This document shows positions 1-9,937 of a DNA stretch of 64,000 bases, one piece after another; positions within the stretch are counted from its first letter, which is position 1, and the number at the start of each line of letters is the position of its first letter. Under the pieces are notes generated by a model. It was given only the letters and a program-made list of their open reading frames with translations. It had not been told where the DNA came from and made no database searches. The position numbers were made by a program, and so were the translations under genes. Source of the DNA: an uncultured Bacteroidales bacterium (GTDB lineage Bacteria > Bacteroidota > Bacteroidia > Bacteroidales > Bacteroidaceae); NCBI GenBank assembly GCA_902800305.1, contig CADCDP010000015.1, forward strand, positions 1 through 64,000. The letters run 5' to 3'.

Positions 1-377
1 GTAAATAATTGTTAATCGGACAAATAGAATTGAGGTTTTCTAATGGCGGGCATTAGAAAATCGTGTTGAATGAATCTCTAATGACCGATTTGGGTTTATA
101 TAAAAACATACCCCTTTGGGATGATCAAGCTGATTCAGCAGATTTATGGGATTTATCTAAATCCCCACACAGGGTTTTACTGGTGAACCCAGATTTTGGG
201 GAGGAGTCTTGAACTCATGCGACAGCGTCATAGTAAATCTATTTCCTTCAGAAAAGTCCGACGCCGTCGGACTTTTTCCCTGATGTCCTTCTTCTGTCTG
301 TAAAAAGTCCGATAACGTCGGATGAATTTCTAACGAGTCATTCTTCAATCCATCCGATGACGTCGGATGAATCTTAC
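1..377. other. Intergenic region at left edge, no gene seen
   Basis: No convincing coding sequence. The stretch holds a perfect 10-bp hairpin at 36-60 (arms TTTTCTAATG and CATTAGAAAA, 5-nt loop) that could terminate transcription on either strand, and three TCCGA/TCGGA palindromes at 252-370 (separate entry). A 63-codon minus-strand ORF here runs across the palindromes and has no recognisable features. Confidence 0.6.
252..370. repeat. Cluster of three TCCGA...TCGGA palindromes
   Basis: Three related inverted repeats lie within 120 bp: 252-277 (AAAAGTCCGACG, one base, then the complement, ending in a T run on both strands), 307-322 and 352-368 (TCCGA, about five bases, TCGGA, followed by TGAAT). 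The first is shaped like a bidirectional intrinsic terminator and lies about 100 bp past the stop of the leftward ABC ATPase gene, so it may end the ftsK-lolA-ABC transcript. The other two lack T tracts and look like repeat copies. Confidence 0.6.
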
Positions 378-1061
378 TCAGTTCTTTCCGCTTTGCTGCC
401 CACGGAAGTACTCTTCTATTTCGGAATTCAACATGGCATAATCGCGGTCATAGTCCTTGAGGATGATGCCATGTTCGAGGAGGGTGATACGTTCCTTGCT
501 GTAGGTCTCCAGCAGGTACTTCATCGCCAACTGGGAGGTGGGGTCGAGGAAATTGAACGGCTCGTCGAGAATCAGCAATTTGGGATAGTGCAGCATGGCA
601 CCAATGATGCCCACCTTCTGCTTGTTACCCATGGAGAGGTTGCGTATCAACGTCTTCTGTCCCAATACATCGCCATTCATGAAGCTGTCGAATTGCAGCA
701 GACGGTCGTTTAGCACTTCATCCGAGATGCCTGAAATTTTGGCGATAAAACGGAAATATTCTTCAGGGGTGAGATAATCGATGAGAAAACCTGCATCAAC
801 GAAAGCACCTGTGTAGGCTTTCCAGTCTTCACTCTTAGAAGTATCACACGACACGGCTCTCCCATCCACAAAGCCATCTATCGTGACGCATCCACTATCG
901 GCATGGAGCAAATCAAGAATGATGCGGAACAACGTGGTCTTTCCTGCCCCGTTATTGCCAACAAGTCCAATGATTTCGCCGCTATGAATGGAATAGCGGT
1001 CAATATCGAGAGCCTTCTTCTCCCCGAACGATTTAGTTAGATTTTCGATTGTTAAATTCAT
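378..1061 (-). CDS. ABC transporter ATP-binding protein, H-loop region apparently deleted
   Basis: The 227-residue nucleotide-binding subunit should power the permease encoded just upstream (15-bp gap). The Walker A motif GNNGAGKTT is at about residues 35-43, the signature LSMGNKQ at 142-148, and Walker B LLILDEP at 162-168. The usual next segment, a strand ending in Ser-His-Asp/Asn-Leu (the H-loop), is not visible: the helix after Walker B (KYLLETYSKE) runs directly into the RITLLEHGIILKD strand that normally lies about 20 residues later. By comparison with the family the protein is about 20 residues short at this point, in frame. Substrate unknown. It may hydrolyse ATP poorly or be a degenerate copy; the rest of the protein is intact. 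Confidence 0.85.
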   Translation of the reverse strand: MNLTIENLTKSFGEKKALDIDRYSIHSGEIIGLVGNNGAGKTTLFRIILDLLHADSGCVTIDGFVDGRAVSCDTSKSEDWKAYTGAFVDAGFLIDYLTPEEYFRFIAKISGISDEVLNDRLLQFDSFMNGDVLGQKTLIRNLSMGNKQKVGIIGAMLHYPKLLILDEPFNFLDPTSQLAMKYLLETYSKERITLLEHGIILKDYDRDYAMLNSEIEEYFRGQQSGKN

Positions 1062-1076
1062 AAGACAGATTGCCTT

Positions 1077-2585
1077 TTATCTGGAATTGCGATAGCCATC
1101 CATGTTCTTGTAACGGCGTTGCATAAATCGATTATATATATTGCGCAACCACAGCGGATGAAGCACGGTGCCAACAAGCCCTATGCCCATCATCAAAATG
1201 GCTGCTATATCATCGTTGAAACTCTGAACGAAAATGTACATAATCAACATAGGCAGGAACAGTGCCACTGCCGACATAATCATCTGAACCTTAGTGTCTC
1301 TACCAGCTTTTGTTAATTTTTCATTTAAATGGATGGTGGAATCGTTATAAACAGCAAGTTGGAAGAGGAAGGGGAAGACGACTCCTGAAGTGAAGAAGAG
1401 GCATCCCAGAGCCATCATCAAGGTGATTTTCCCTTCGATAATGGGCATGAGAGAAAAAAGGAACGGAATGATGAGCACCAAACACTGGAAGTAATACTTA
1501 GCCTTCAAAAGAGCAAGTACCGTCTCTTTTCTCACCATCAACCCATCGATGTAATTACCTTCAGCACACATAATCGTAGTAAGGGTCATTACACCTAAAC
1601 ACGTGAAACAATAGATGCATATAAAAATACGCATAAACGGCATCCCTTCATAAATGTCGGAAAAAGAGAAGAGTCCACAGAGCATCAGCATACACAAAGT
1701 ACCAGACAGGAACTGCTTACGAACCACCAGATTCCGTACCATCGACTTCAACTCCAGTTTGAGGTACTCACCTATCACTCCAAACTTGTCAAGGAATGTC
1801 ATATTGTTGGTTTTCACTTGCTTGACAACCTCTGTCTTAGCTATTTCCACATAGATGGCCATCTTCTGATAGTGGTGGTTAATCCCAAATAAAGGTATCA
1901 GCAACACGACGAAAAATAACCAAGAAAAAATATTCCATCGGCAAAAGCCCCTCATCAGAAGAATGGAACCTTGGAACAGCCATTGATTCTCTGTATCATA
2001 AAAAATGCCAAAGAAGATAACGACTCCGTATATCAGCAAAGGAAGGATGAACATCAAAAAGTGACGATTGATGAGTGTACGCCACAGCAGATACCAATAA
2101 CTATTGAGCACAAACATCAGCCACCAACCGACGATAAAGCCGATAAAACCCGAAATTCCGTAAAACTGAGGGATAGCGAGGATGCCGAATGGGACAAAAA
2201 AGAAAGCCCAGAAGAAGTTATAGAGTTGCAGTCCCATCCGCAATAAAAACGTGTTGAGCAAGAACTTCGTAGGTATGTTCAACAGCTTGTATTGCTTGAT
2301 ATTCTGAGCAGGTGTTTCCTGCATCGCAAAGCGAACCCAAAAGTCGATGGCGAGAAACCAAATCATTCCCCCGTCCACCCAATCGAAGGCCTCCAACGAA
2401 GACCCGTCGAATGCGTAAAATACAGAAACACCCAATACAACAAGATAGACAGCCCAGAAGGCAATGAAAATATAGCCAAATATCTTCATTGCCAAATTCT
2501 TCTCAAACATCGGGTGCCGACGAGTCTGCAACCGCTGATTGTGAGAAATCTGATGGTACAACAAACGAGCCCTTGAGTAATCCAT
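1077..2585 (-). CDS. ABC transporter permease, DUF5687-like
   Basis: A 502-residue integral membrane protein with many hydrophobic segments (for example around residues 33-55, 105-150, 165-200, 295-350 and 375-480). It resembles the DUF5687 permeases that Bacteroidetes pair with a single ATPase. The ATG lies 2 nt after the stop of the LolA-like gene and the ATPase follows 15 bp downstream, so the three are probably co-transcribed with ftsK. The basic N-terminal stretch (residues 1-25) precedes MFEKN, a possible later start. The direction of transport and the substrate cannot be read from sequence; an exporter role is inferred from the two-gene layout without a binding protein. Confidence 0.75.
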   Translation of the reverse strand: MDYSRARLLYHQISHNQRLQTRRHPMFEKNLAMKIFGYIFIAFWAVYLVVLGVSVFYAFDGSSLEAFDWVDGGMIWFLAIDFWVRFAMQETPAQNIKQYKLLNIPTKFLLNTFLLRMGLQLYNFFWAFFFVPFGILAIPQFYGISGFIGFIVGWWLMFVLNSYWYLLWRTLINRHFLMFILPLLIYGVVIFFGIFYDTENQWLFQGSILLMRGFCRWNIFSWLFFVVLLIPLFGINHHYQKMAIYVEIAKTEVVKQVKTNNMTFLDKFGVIGEYLKLELKSMVRNLVVRKQFLSGTLCMLMLCGLFSFSDIYEGMPFMRIFICIYCFTCLGVMTLTTIMCAEGNYIDGLMVRKETVLALLKAKYYFQCLVLIIPFLFSLMPIIEGKITLMMALGCLFFTSGVVFPFLFQLAVYNDSTIHLNEKLTKAGRDTKVQMIMSAVALFLPMLIMYIFVQSFNDDIAAILMMGIGLVGTVLHPLWLRNIYNRFMQRRYKNMDGYRNSR

Positions 2586-2587
2586 GT

Positions 2588-3193
2588 CTATCGGAGGTCA
2601 ACTATTTCTGCGTTGGGGTAGTTTTTCTTGTTAAACTTGAACGTCGCATCTGTATATTTCTGGTTCTTCAGGAAAGAGTTACAGGTGATGACTGTCACAT
2701 TCCCCTTCGCCGAGGTCATGTCGATATACGTGGGGTAATTCGTTGACTTATTCACACGAAGCACCACTTTTTGGTAAGGGGCTGAATCGACACCCGTCAA
2801 TATAACTTCATGCTCTTTCGAGGTGCTTTTGCCCATCTTCGCCGAATACCCTTTCTTATAGAATGTGAGGAAAGAATAAGGATTCATCTTGGCCACCTCC
2901 GCTTCCGACGGAGTGGTTACGTTAACCTCATTATTTTTCTTCACATAGCTCCACATCGTCTTCCCGTCGAACCACGTAATTGTTCCACCCATATTCGTCA
3001 CAAACTTGGTTCCTTGCAGCTTGATGTAACCTGTAGATGAAGCTCCATCAACCGTCATCGTGAACCCAATCTTCACATTTCCAGCCCCTTTCAATGTGAC
3101 GGAAGTCTTATCCAGAATCTTGGTTGCATCCTGTGCTCCTGCCACCATGCAGAAGGCAACCAAAAGGGAGAACATACAAAAAATCTTCTTCAT
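2588..3193 (-). CDS. LolA-like outer-membrane lipoprotein carrier
   Basis: A 201-residue secreted protein with a cleavable signal peptide (MKKIFCMFSLLVAFCMVAGA, then QDA). The mature part has the half-barrel pattern of the LolA/LolB fold, including strands such as GYIKLQGTKFVTNMGG and TWFDGKTMWSYV, the sheet that normally shields lipoprotein acyl chains. LolA chaperones lipoproteins across the periplasm to the outer membrane. It lies 38 bp downstream of ftsK, an arrangement I associate with Bacteroidales, and directly upstream of an ABC permease. Sequence alone does not prove lipoprotein transport; a related LolA-fold role is possible. Confidence 0.75.
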   Translation of the reverse strand: MKKIFCMFSLLVAFCMVAGAQDATKILDKTSVTLKGAGNVKIGFTMTVDGASSTGYIKLQGTKFVTNMGGTITWFDGKTMWSYVKKNNEVNVTTPSEAEVAKMNPYSFLTFYKKGYSAKMGKSTSKEHEVILTGVDSAPYQKVVLRVNKSTNYPTYIDMTSAKGNVTVITCNSFLKNQKYTDATFKFNKKNYPNAEIVDLR

Positions 3194-3231
3194 ATCGATT
3201 TAGTTACTTAAATATTCCTTAATACTCCTTT

Positions 3232-5745
3232 TCAAAGCGTGTTCAGCAGCCCCTCCAGCGTCAACGGGTCTTTTATCAGTACCTCACGAGGCTTTGCCCC
3301 TACCTGTGGACCTACCACACCCATCTTCTCCAACTGATCCATAATCTTTCCTGCACGATTGTAACCAATGGAATAGTTACGCTGAATCATCGAGGTCGAA
3401 CCGCTCTGGTTGTTCACCACAAACTTGGCCACATCGGCAAACATCGGGTCGAGATGTCCCCTGTCCACAGTGCCCATGCCACCACCCTCACCTTCGGGGT
3501 CAGCCACCTCTGGCAGATACATCGGATGCACGAACGATTGCTGTCTGGCAATGTAGGCACAGATGTCGTTCACCTCGGGTGTATCGACAAACGCGCACTG
3601 CACACGCACAGGCTCCGCATTCGATAGAAACAGCATATCGCCCTTTCCTATCAACTGGTTCGCCCCAGGACGGTCGAGAATCACGCGGGAATCCATCATC
3701 GAACTCACTTTAAAGGCAATCCTTGCAGGGAAATTCGTCTTAATGGCACCGCTGATGATGTTAGCCTGCGGACGCTGGGTTGCAATAATCATGTGAATGC
3801 CCACAGCACGTGCCAACTGGGCTATGCGACAAATCGGCAATTCCACCTCTTTGCCCGCTGTCATAATAAGGTCGCCAAACTCATCCACGATTACCACAAT
3901 GTATGGCATATACTCATGCCCATGCTCTGGGTTCAGCAAACGGTTCTTGAATTTCTCATTATACTCCTTGACGTTCCTCACATTCGCCTTCTTCAGCAAG
4001 TCATACCGCGTGTCCATCAGCACACACAGAGAGTTCAGTGTCTTCACCACCTTCTGTACATCCGTGATGATGCAGTCCTCTTCCTCTTCCAAACGTGCCA
4101 AGAAGTGATTCTCAATCGGGCTATAGATACTGAACTCCACCTTCTTCGGGTCAACCATCACAATCTTTAACTCAGATGGATGCTTCTTGTAGAGCAGAGA
4201 TGTCACAATAGCATTCAAGCCCACCGACTTACCTTGACCCGTCGCACCAGCCACCAGTAGGTGAGGCGCCTTCGCCAAGTCGAACATGAACACCTCATTG
4301 CTGATCGTCTTACCGATGGCACAAGGCAGCTCCATCTTGCTCTCTTGATACACACGGCTGTTCAGCACACTCTCCATCGACACGATGCACGCCTTCTTAT
4401 TCGGTACCTCAATACCAATCGTACCCTTCCCAGGTATCGGCGCAATGATGCGAATGCCCTTCGCCGCCAACGACAAGGCGATGTCATCTTCCAAATTACG
4501 TATCTTGCTGATTCTCGTACCATCCGCTGGGACAATCTCATACAGCGTAATCGTTGGACCAATCGTCGCCTTGATGCTCTTAATCTCCACCCCGAAATTT
4601 CTCAGCACCTCGATGATGCGGTTCTTGTTCGCCGTTTGCTCCATCATGTCGATTTGAGGTCCTTGATTATCAGCCTTCTTCAACAGACTCAACGTTGGGT
4701 ACTTATAAAACTCCAAATCCAGCTTCGGGTCGTAAGGTGTACTGATGTCGCCACGCACAATCTTCCCCTTACCCTGCTCCGTCACACCCGTCTCAACCAC
4801 CAGCGTCGTCTCGTCCCCCGTATTCGTCTCCCCCACATCCTTCTTAAGTGGTTTCGACTTCTTTCCTGCTCCATCATCTACAGGCTCCTTTCCTTCCTTC
4901 TCATCCGATACACCTCCATCCTCTGGGTCAAACTCCACCACAATTTCACCACCATCAGAGTCACTATTCCTATAGCCGACTTCACTAATAGAATCTTCTT
5001 CTTCCTCCGTCCCGTCATCCTCGTCCTGTTCCTCATCTTCATCTTTTCTCTTCATCAAGCCCTTGATGCGCTCCAGCCTCTCCCGCTTCAGAAACCTCAG
5101 TCTGAAGGCGTTCCGAATCACCTCAATCGTCTTTGCGCTCAGATAAATCAGATATAATACAGCCGTCACCACCAGCACCGCCAATAGTCCAGGCGTTCCC
5201 ACCACTTGCGTGAGCCACTTCACCACATTCACTCCGTGGTTGCCGCCCAGCTTCACAAACGAGCCCTCAAACCAAGGGAACAAATAGCCAAACGAAGCCA
5301 GAAACACGCTCAGCCACAGCATCAGCAACGTGAATAGAATAAACTTGCGCACCAGCGTGAACTTGAACACACGCATCATCCGCAAGCCCAAGATAATCAA
5401 ATATGGGGGAATAATAAATGAAGCCAACCCAAACAGGTCGTTTAGGAAGAAAAAAGCCACCATTGCCCCCCACGACCCACACACGTTCTTATACTGCAAA
5501 TCCCTGTTCAAAGGGTCAACACTCTGTTCCAACAAACTGTAATCTGCCTCACCCGTAAACAAATAAGAAACAAATGCTGCCAACATGAAGATGGCAGCCA
5601 TAACCAACAGGAAGCCGATACCGAAAGAAAGCATCTCCCACCTGCCAAAACCTGCAAAAAAATCGCCAGCAGTCAGCTTTTCACGCTGCGCCGCCGCATA
5701 TTTCTTTCCCTTCTTATTATTCGATTTACCTCGATTCGTAGCCAT
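3232..5745 (-). CDS. ftsK: DNA translocase FtsK
   Basis: Septum-anchored DNA pump that clears chromosome ends and activates dimer resolution at division. The N-terminal region has four or so membrane segments, followed by a very acidic linker (runs of D/E around residues 235-270), a RecA-like motor with Walker A GATGQGKS and Walker B VIVDEFGD, and a C-terminal gamma winged-helix domain (SIGYNRAGKIMDQLEKMGVV) that reads KOPS-type sites. I chose the ATG at 5745 (MATNRGK, 837 residues); an upstream ATG in frame at 5811 would add 22 unlikely cysteine-rich residues and begins only about 20 nt from the likely transcription start. First gene of an apparent operon with lolA and the ABC genes. Confidence 0.95.
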   Translation of the reverse strand: MATNRGKSNNKKGKKYAAAQREKLTAGDFFAGFGRWEMLSFGIGFLLVMAAIFMLAAFVSYLFTGEADYSLLEQSVDPLNRDLQYKNVCGSWGAMVAFFFLNDLFGLASFIIPPYLIILGLRMMRVFKFTLVRKFILFTLLMLWLSVFLASFGYLFPWFEGSFVKLGGNHGVNVVKWLTQVVGTPGLLAVLVVTAVLYLIYLSAKTIEVIRNAFRLRFLKRERLERIKGLMKRKDEDEEQDEDDGTEEEEDSISEVGYRNSDSDGGEIVVEFDPEDGGVSDEKEGKEPVDDGAGKKSKPLKKDVGETNTGDETTLVVETGVTEQGKGKIVRGDISTPYDPKLDLEFYKYPTLSLLKKADNQGPQIDMMEQTANKNRIIEVLRNFGVEIKSIKATIGPTITLYEIVPADGTRISKIRNLEDDIALSLAAKGIRIIAPIPGKGTIGIEVPNKKACIVSMESVLNSRVYQESKMELPCAIGKTISNEVFMFDLAKAPHLLVAGATGQGKSVGLNAIVTSLLYKKHPSELKIVMVDPKKVEFSIYSPIENHFLARLEEEEDCIITDVQKVVKTLNSLCVLMDTRYDLLKKANVRNVKEYNEKFKNRLLNPEHGHEYMPYIVVIVDEFGDLIMTAGKEVELPICRIAQLARAVGIHMIIATQRPQANIISGAIKTNFPARIAFKVSSMMDSRVILDRPGANQLIGKGDMLFLSNAEPVRVQCAFVDTPEVNDICAYIARQQSFVHPMYLPEVADPEGEGGGMGTVDRGHLDPMFADVAKFVVNNQSGSTSMIQRNYSIGYNRAGKIMDQLEKMGVVGPQVGAKPREVLIKDPLTLEGLLNTL

Positions 5746-5835
5746 TATACAGTAACATCCAAGACACAAACACGAAACAGCAAACACACATCCCCACCAG
5801 CTACATTTCACATTTGCTATCCGTCAAAAACTTTG

Positions 5836-5866
5836 CAAAGGTAGCTAAAATCTTACACTCCCACAA
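5836..5866 (-). promoter_or_regulatory. Promoter for ftsK
   Basis: Read leftward, TACCTTTG at 5843-5836 matches the Bacteroidetes -7 element TAnnTTTG, and TTG at 5866-5864 sits 20 nt upstream as the -33 element. Predicted start of transcription is about 85 nt before the ftsK ATG. Confidence 0.6.
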
Positions 5867-5967
5867 CTTTTCCTCCTTTTTATCGGGGCTTTTACGTTTT
5901 TTTATACGCTTGACAGCCCATAAACAATCTATAATATTTGTTTTTCCCCTTTCTCTCCCCAAACATT

Positions 5968-7245
5968 TTATTTCCCTTTCCCTTCCTTTTCCAGCGCACG
6001 AAGTTCCTTGCCCATATTAAGTTTGAAGTAGGCTTCGCGCAATCCAGGGAGCCAGAGGTCGGGGTGGAGTTGGTCGAAGAGGCGAGCTTGCTCAAAGGAG
6101 TGGCAGGCTTGCTGGTAGAGTTGGGTGATGGCGGCTTTTCGCTGACTGTAGGTAGGGTCAGAGAGAGGCAAATCAAATTGGGCATAAGCTTGATGTGCCT
6201 GATGCAGGTAGATGTTTCCCAATGCGGAGTGGGACTCGGCATCGTCGGCTTTCAGTTCGACGCAGCGGTTGAAGCTTTGGAGGGCTGCTTCATAGTCACC
6301 AAGGAGCATTTGTTCTTTGCCAGCCATGAACCAGTAGTCGCGATGGTTAGGATGCAGCTCCACCATCTTTAGCACAATGGTAAGGGCTTTAGCATAAAGG
6401 GCATGATCGTTGTAGTACTTCACGAGGGTGATGAAAAAGTAGTCGGAGGCTGGATAGGCGTAGAAGCCGTTTTCGAGCAACCGCACCATTTCGAGGGTAT
6501 CGCCAAGGGCAGCAGCTGACTTGCTGCCAATTTCGAGCAATTGGGACTGGAGCTGCTTGTCATCAAGACTTTGGGACAAGTAGCGGACGACTCCCTGATG
6601 GTCGTTCGAACCGTATGCACTCAGTACAGCCAGCACAGAAATGTCTGTGAGGTCGTCGGGGTCATTGACTTGTGTCTCGCCTTTAGGGGTGAGGAAGACG
6701 GGAGCTGTCTTGGTGCTTGCATACATGTCAATGTACTGGAAGGCTTTAGCGTAGTCTTTCTTACGATAATAGAATTTCCCAGCATTGAGTACGTTGTTGC
6801 GGTAGGGCATCATCACCTGAGCCACAGCGTATCTGTACTGATGTTTTGCCTTGGGGGTATGGAGTACATGTGCCGTTTCTATGCTGTCACACATCAAGCC
6901 AGTGGAGTAGAGTTCGTAAATGTAGCTGAAGTAGGTGGCAGTGTCGGGGTTGGTGTTGAGGTATATCTTTCGATTCTCCACACCTATGAGTTCGTTGAGA
7001 GCGTATGCTTTAAATTGGTAGAGCTGTGGGTCTTGTGCTGCTACCTCATGTTTCTTGATGGCATCGTCCAAGGCTTGTTTGGCCTTGCCGTAGTTCTTTT
7101 CCTTCATGGCAGTCTTGTAGGCTTTCACCACGGAGGATTTCTTGTAGGCATCAACAGGCTTCTTACCGCTTTCGGGTGTTTGTGCTTGGAGGAACAGTGT
7201 GAACAGAAACAGGGCGAAAAGTGTACTTGAGTGTTTCATTTTCAT
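5968..7245 (-). CDS. Secreted TPR-repeat protein
   Basis: A 425-residue protein with an N-terminal signal peptide (FALFLFTLFLQAQ) and helical repeats. Clear tetratricopeptide units are near the C-terminus (HPNHRDYWFMAGKEQMLLGD and ALQSFNRCVELKADDAESHSALGNIYLHQ), with looser repeats before them (KAKQALDDAIKKHE, YAKAFQYIDMY). Such proteins usually scaffold periplasmic or outer-membrane complexes; the partner is unknown. An alternative ATG is two codons later. It follows the phosphorylase gene after an 83-bp gap containing a hairpin, so it may be a separate unit. Confidence 0.7.
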   Translation of the reverse strand: MKMKHSSTLFALFLFTLFLQAQTPESGKKPVDAYKKSSVVKAYKTAMKEKNYGKAKQALDDAIKKHEVAAQDPQLYQFKAYALNELIGVENRKIYLNTNPDTATYFSYIYELYSTGLMCDSIETAHVLHTPKAKHQYRYAVAQVMMPYRNNVLNAGKFYYRKKDYAKAFQYIDMYASTKTAPVFLTPKGETQVNDPDDLTDISVLAVLSAYGSNDHQGVVRYLSQSLDDKQLQSQLLEIGSKSAAALGDTLEMVRLLENGFYAYPASDYFFITLVKYYNDHALYAKALTIVLKMVELHPNHRDYWFMAGKEQMLLGDYEAALQSFNRCVELKADDAESHSALGNIYLHQAHQAYAQFDLPLSDPTYSQRKAAITQLYQQACHSFEQARLFDQLHPDLWLPGLREAYFKLNMGKELRALEKEGKGK

Positions 7246-7263
7246 ATTTCATCACAAGAATGG

Positions 7264-7298
7264 CAATTGCACCACCCCCTTGAGAGATGGTGCAATTG
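7264..7298 (-). terminator. Hairpin after glycogen phosphorylase gene
   Basis: Perfect 11-bp inverted repeat (CAATTGCACCA and TGGTGCAATTG) with a 13-nt loop, 30 bp past the stop of the leftward phosphorylase gene. No T tract follows, so it may act as an RNA-stabilising end or a weak terminator. Confidence 0.45.
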
Positions 7299-7328
7299 AG
7301 TTATGTATATTACTGTCTGCCAGAAGAT

Positions 7329-9896
7329 TTAGTTGAACCACTTCACATAGCAGAAGTCCTGACGATGAGGGAGGTCAGCGTTCTTCGGATACATACGGTA
7401 GGCCACCTTGAAGCTGCCAGCAGTTGGGATGACATGGGTGCCCTCGAAGGTATAGAGGTTGCCTTCACGCTTGGTCACTTCCAGAGGTTCAACCTGCTTG
7501 ATGTGCTCACGGCCATCCTCGTCCTTAAAGATAGTGACGAGTTCGAAACCTACGGCATCGTCAAGCCCTTGTTCGTCGATGATATACTTGAGTCTGTACC
7601 TCTTGCCAGAGAGTACGTCGCCCTTAATCATGTCTTCGGCTTTCTCGTAAGACACAACGTTGATGCCGTCCCAACGGGAGGCTACCAGCTCTTTCCATGC
7701 AGCGATGTCCTTGGCCTTCTTGTAGTTGTCGGCAAAGAGCACCTTGCGACGCTCTGCGAGTGGGCAGTAGAACTTTGTGAAGTAGTCGTCGAGCTGACGC
7801 TTCATCGTGTAGTGAGGTGCAATCTGTGCGATAGAGTTCTTCACTGTGCGAATCCATCCCTCGGAATAGCCCTTAGAGTTGCGAGCATAGTAGAGAGGCA
7901 GGATTTCATTCTCCAGCAGTGAGTAGATGGTGGCAGCGTCGAGTTGGTCTTGCTGCTCCTGATTCTGGAAGGTGCGCTTCTCGGTGAGTGCCCAACCAGC
8001 ACCCTCGCGATAGCCTTCGAGCCACCAACCGTCGAGCACGGAGAGATTGACCACACCGTTCATCAGAGCCTTCTCGCCTGATGTACCAGAAGCCTCGAGT
8101 GGACGGGTGGGTGTGTTCATCCAGATGTCCACACCTGTCACAAGACGGCGAGCCAGCTTCATGTCGTAGTTTTCGAGGAAGATTATCTTGCCCAAGAACT
8201 CGGGACGACGGCTAATCTCGTAAATCTTCTTGATAAGTCCCTGTCCTGCACCATCGGCTGGGTGTGCCTTTCCTGCGAAAAGGAACTGGATGGGATAGTT
8301 AGGGTTGTTGACAATCTTGGCCAGACGGTCAAGGTCAGAGAAGAGCAGATGTGCACGCTTGTAAGTGGCGAAGCGACGAGCGAAACCAATGGTGAGCGCA
8401 TTGGGGTTGATTTTCTCTACAATCGACACGATGCGAGAGGGGTCTCCCTGATGCTTGAGCCAGTCTTCCTTGAAGGCATTCTTAATATAGTCGAAAAGTT
8501 TTGCCTTCAACGCAAGACGAGTGTTCCAGATTTCCTCGTCTGGCACATTGTAGATGGCTTCCCAAAGCTTCTGGTTCGACTGGTCGGCGAGATAACCTTT
8601 CGCGAAGTTCTTGGCATAAAGGTTCTTCCACTCCGAAGCTGTCCATGTAGGCATGTGGACACCATTAGTAACATAGCCTACATTTGTCAGTTCCTCGGGG
8701 AAATAACCCTTCCAGATACCGTTGAACATATCGCGTGACACCTTACCGTGGAGCCAGCTCACACCGTTCACCCATGAACAGGTGTTGCAAGCGAAGGTGG
8801 ACATACAGAAACGTTCACCCTTATCGTCGGGGTTGACACGTCCCATGCCAATGAATTCGTCCCAACTGATGCCTAACTTGGCAGGGTACTGTCCCATGTA
8901 CTTGCCGAAGAGACCTTCGTCGAAGTAATCGTGGCCAGCAGGTACAGGGGTATGGACTGTGTAAAGTGAAGAGGTACGAACCACTTCGAGTGCCTGATTG
9001 AAGGTCATACCCTGCTCCACAAATTCAGCCAGACGCTGCACGTTGGCCAAAGCGGCGTGTCCCTCATTACAGTGGATGATGTCTTTCTTGATGCCAAGTT
9101 TGTTCAAGGTCAAGATACCACCAATACCCAGCAAAATCTCTTGCTTGAGACGGTTCTCCCAATCGCCACCGTAGAGGGCATGGGTGATGGAACGATCGTA
9201 CTCAGAGTTCATGTCATTGTCGGTATCGAGCAGATAGAGCTTCACACGACCTACGTTCACACGCCAAATGAGGGCATGAACGGTGTAGTTGTTGTAAGGA
9301 ACATCGACAACCACCTGATTGCCATTGGCATCAAGCTCACGCTCAATAGGCAGTGTGGGGAATACTTGTGCCTCGTAATTGGCCACCTGCTGACCTTCCA
9401 TAGAGAGAGTCTGGGTGAAATAGCCATAACGATAAAGGAATCCGACAGCACAGAAATCTACGTTGGAGTCGGAGGCTTCCTTCACATAGTCACCTGCCAA
9501 GATGCCAAGACCACCTGAATAGATTTTCAGAACATGGTTCAGACCATACTCCATACAGAGATAGGCCACCGAAGGACGTTTCTTGTCGGGCTCTACATCC
9601 ATGTAGGCGCGGAATTCCTTGTACACATTGTTGATGCGGTCAACAATCTTTTTATCTTCTGCAAGCTTCTCAAGCTTCTCGTAGTTCATACGACCAAGGA
9701 AAAGCACAGGATTCTGCTGCACATCATGCCAAAGCTTAGGATCCATGTCATTGAAAATGTGGCCTACTTCATTGTTCCACGACCACCACATGTTATGGGC
9801 AATCTCGTTCAGAGGCTCAAGAGCCGCAGGAACGGATGACCTTACGCTAATCTCACGCCAATTGGGCATATTAGCATTACTTGCCTGAATTCTCAT
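7329..9896 (-). CDS. glgP: Alpha-glucan (glycogen) phosphorylase, GT35
   Basis: Phosphorolyses alpha-1,4-glucan to glucose-1-phosphate using pyridoxal phosphate. The 855-residue protein belongs to the short, divergent phosphorylase type: an N-terminal region typical of these enzymes (about residues 1-110, [13 protein letters not shown]), then the catalytic core with [28 protein letters not shown], and the cofactor site [19 protein letters not shown], where the lysine should bind PLP. It lies 41 bp downstream of a GT3-type glycogen synthase, so storage-glucan synthesis and breakdown are encoded together and probably co-transcribed. The conventional symbol is used; some databases call this family simply alpha-glucan phosphorylase. 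Confidence 0.92.
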   Translation of the reverse strand: MRIQASNANMPNWREISVRSSVPAALEPLNEIAHNMWWSWNNEVGHIFNDMDPKLWHDVQQNPVLFLGRMNYEKLEKLAEDKKIVDRINNVYKEFRAYMDVEPDKKRPSVAYLCMEYGLNHVLKIYSGGLGILAGDYVKEASDSNVDFCAVGFLYRYGYFTQTLSMEGQQVANYEAQVFPTLPIERELDANGNQVVVDVPYNNYTVHALIWRVNVGRVKLYLLDTDNDMNSEYDRSITHALYGGDWENRLKQEILLGIGGILTLNKLGIKKDIIHCNEGHAALANVQRLAEFVEQGMTFNQALEVVRTSSLYTVHTPVPAGHDYFDEGLFGKYMGQYPAKLGISWDEFIGMGRVNPDDKGERFCMSTFACNTCSWVNGVSWLHGKVSRDMFNGIWKGYFPEELTNVGYVTNGVHMPTWTASEWKNLYAKNFAKGYLADQSNQKLWEAIYNVPDEEIWNTRLALKAKLFDYIKNAFKEDWLKHQGDPSRIVSIVEKINPNALTIGFARRFATYKRAHLLFSDLDRLAKIVNNPNYPIQFLFAGKAHPADGAGQGLIKKIYEISRRPEFLGKIIFLENYDMKLARRLVTGVDIWMNTPTRPLEASGTSGEKALMNGVVNLSVLDGWWLEGYREGAGWALTEKRTFQNQEQQDQLDAATIYSLLENEILPLYYARNSKGYSEGWIRTVKNSIAQIAPHYTMKRQLDDYFTKFYCPLAERRKVLFADNYKKAKDIAAWKELVASRWDGINVVSYEKAEDMIKGDVLSGKRYRLKYIIDEQGLDDAVGFELVTIFKDEDGREHIKQVEPLEVTKREGNLYTFEGTHVIPTAGSFKVAYRMYPKNADLPHRQDFCYVKWFN

Positions 9897-9937
9897 AATT
9901 GTTTATTGAATTGGGTTTGTCTTTTATTTTTCTATAT

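Noticed and set aside
157..348. 63-codon minus-strand ORF at the left edge
   Set aside because: It runs across the palindromes at 252-322 and has no homologue-like features; probably a repeat by-product.
4261..5157. 298-codon plus-strand ORF opposite ftsK
   Set aside because: Antisense to a conserved gene with strong motifs; composition is His/Arg/Leu-rich shadow sequence with no family features.
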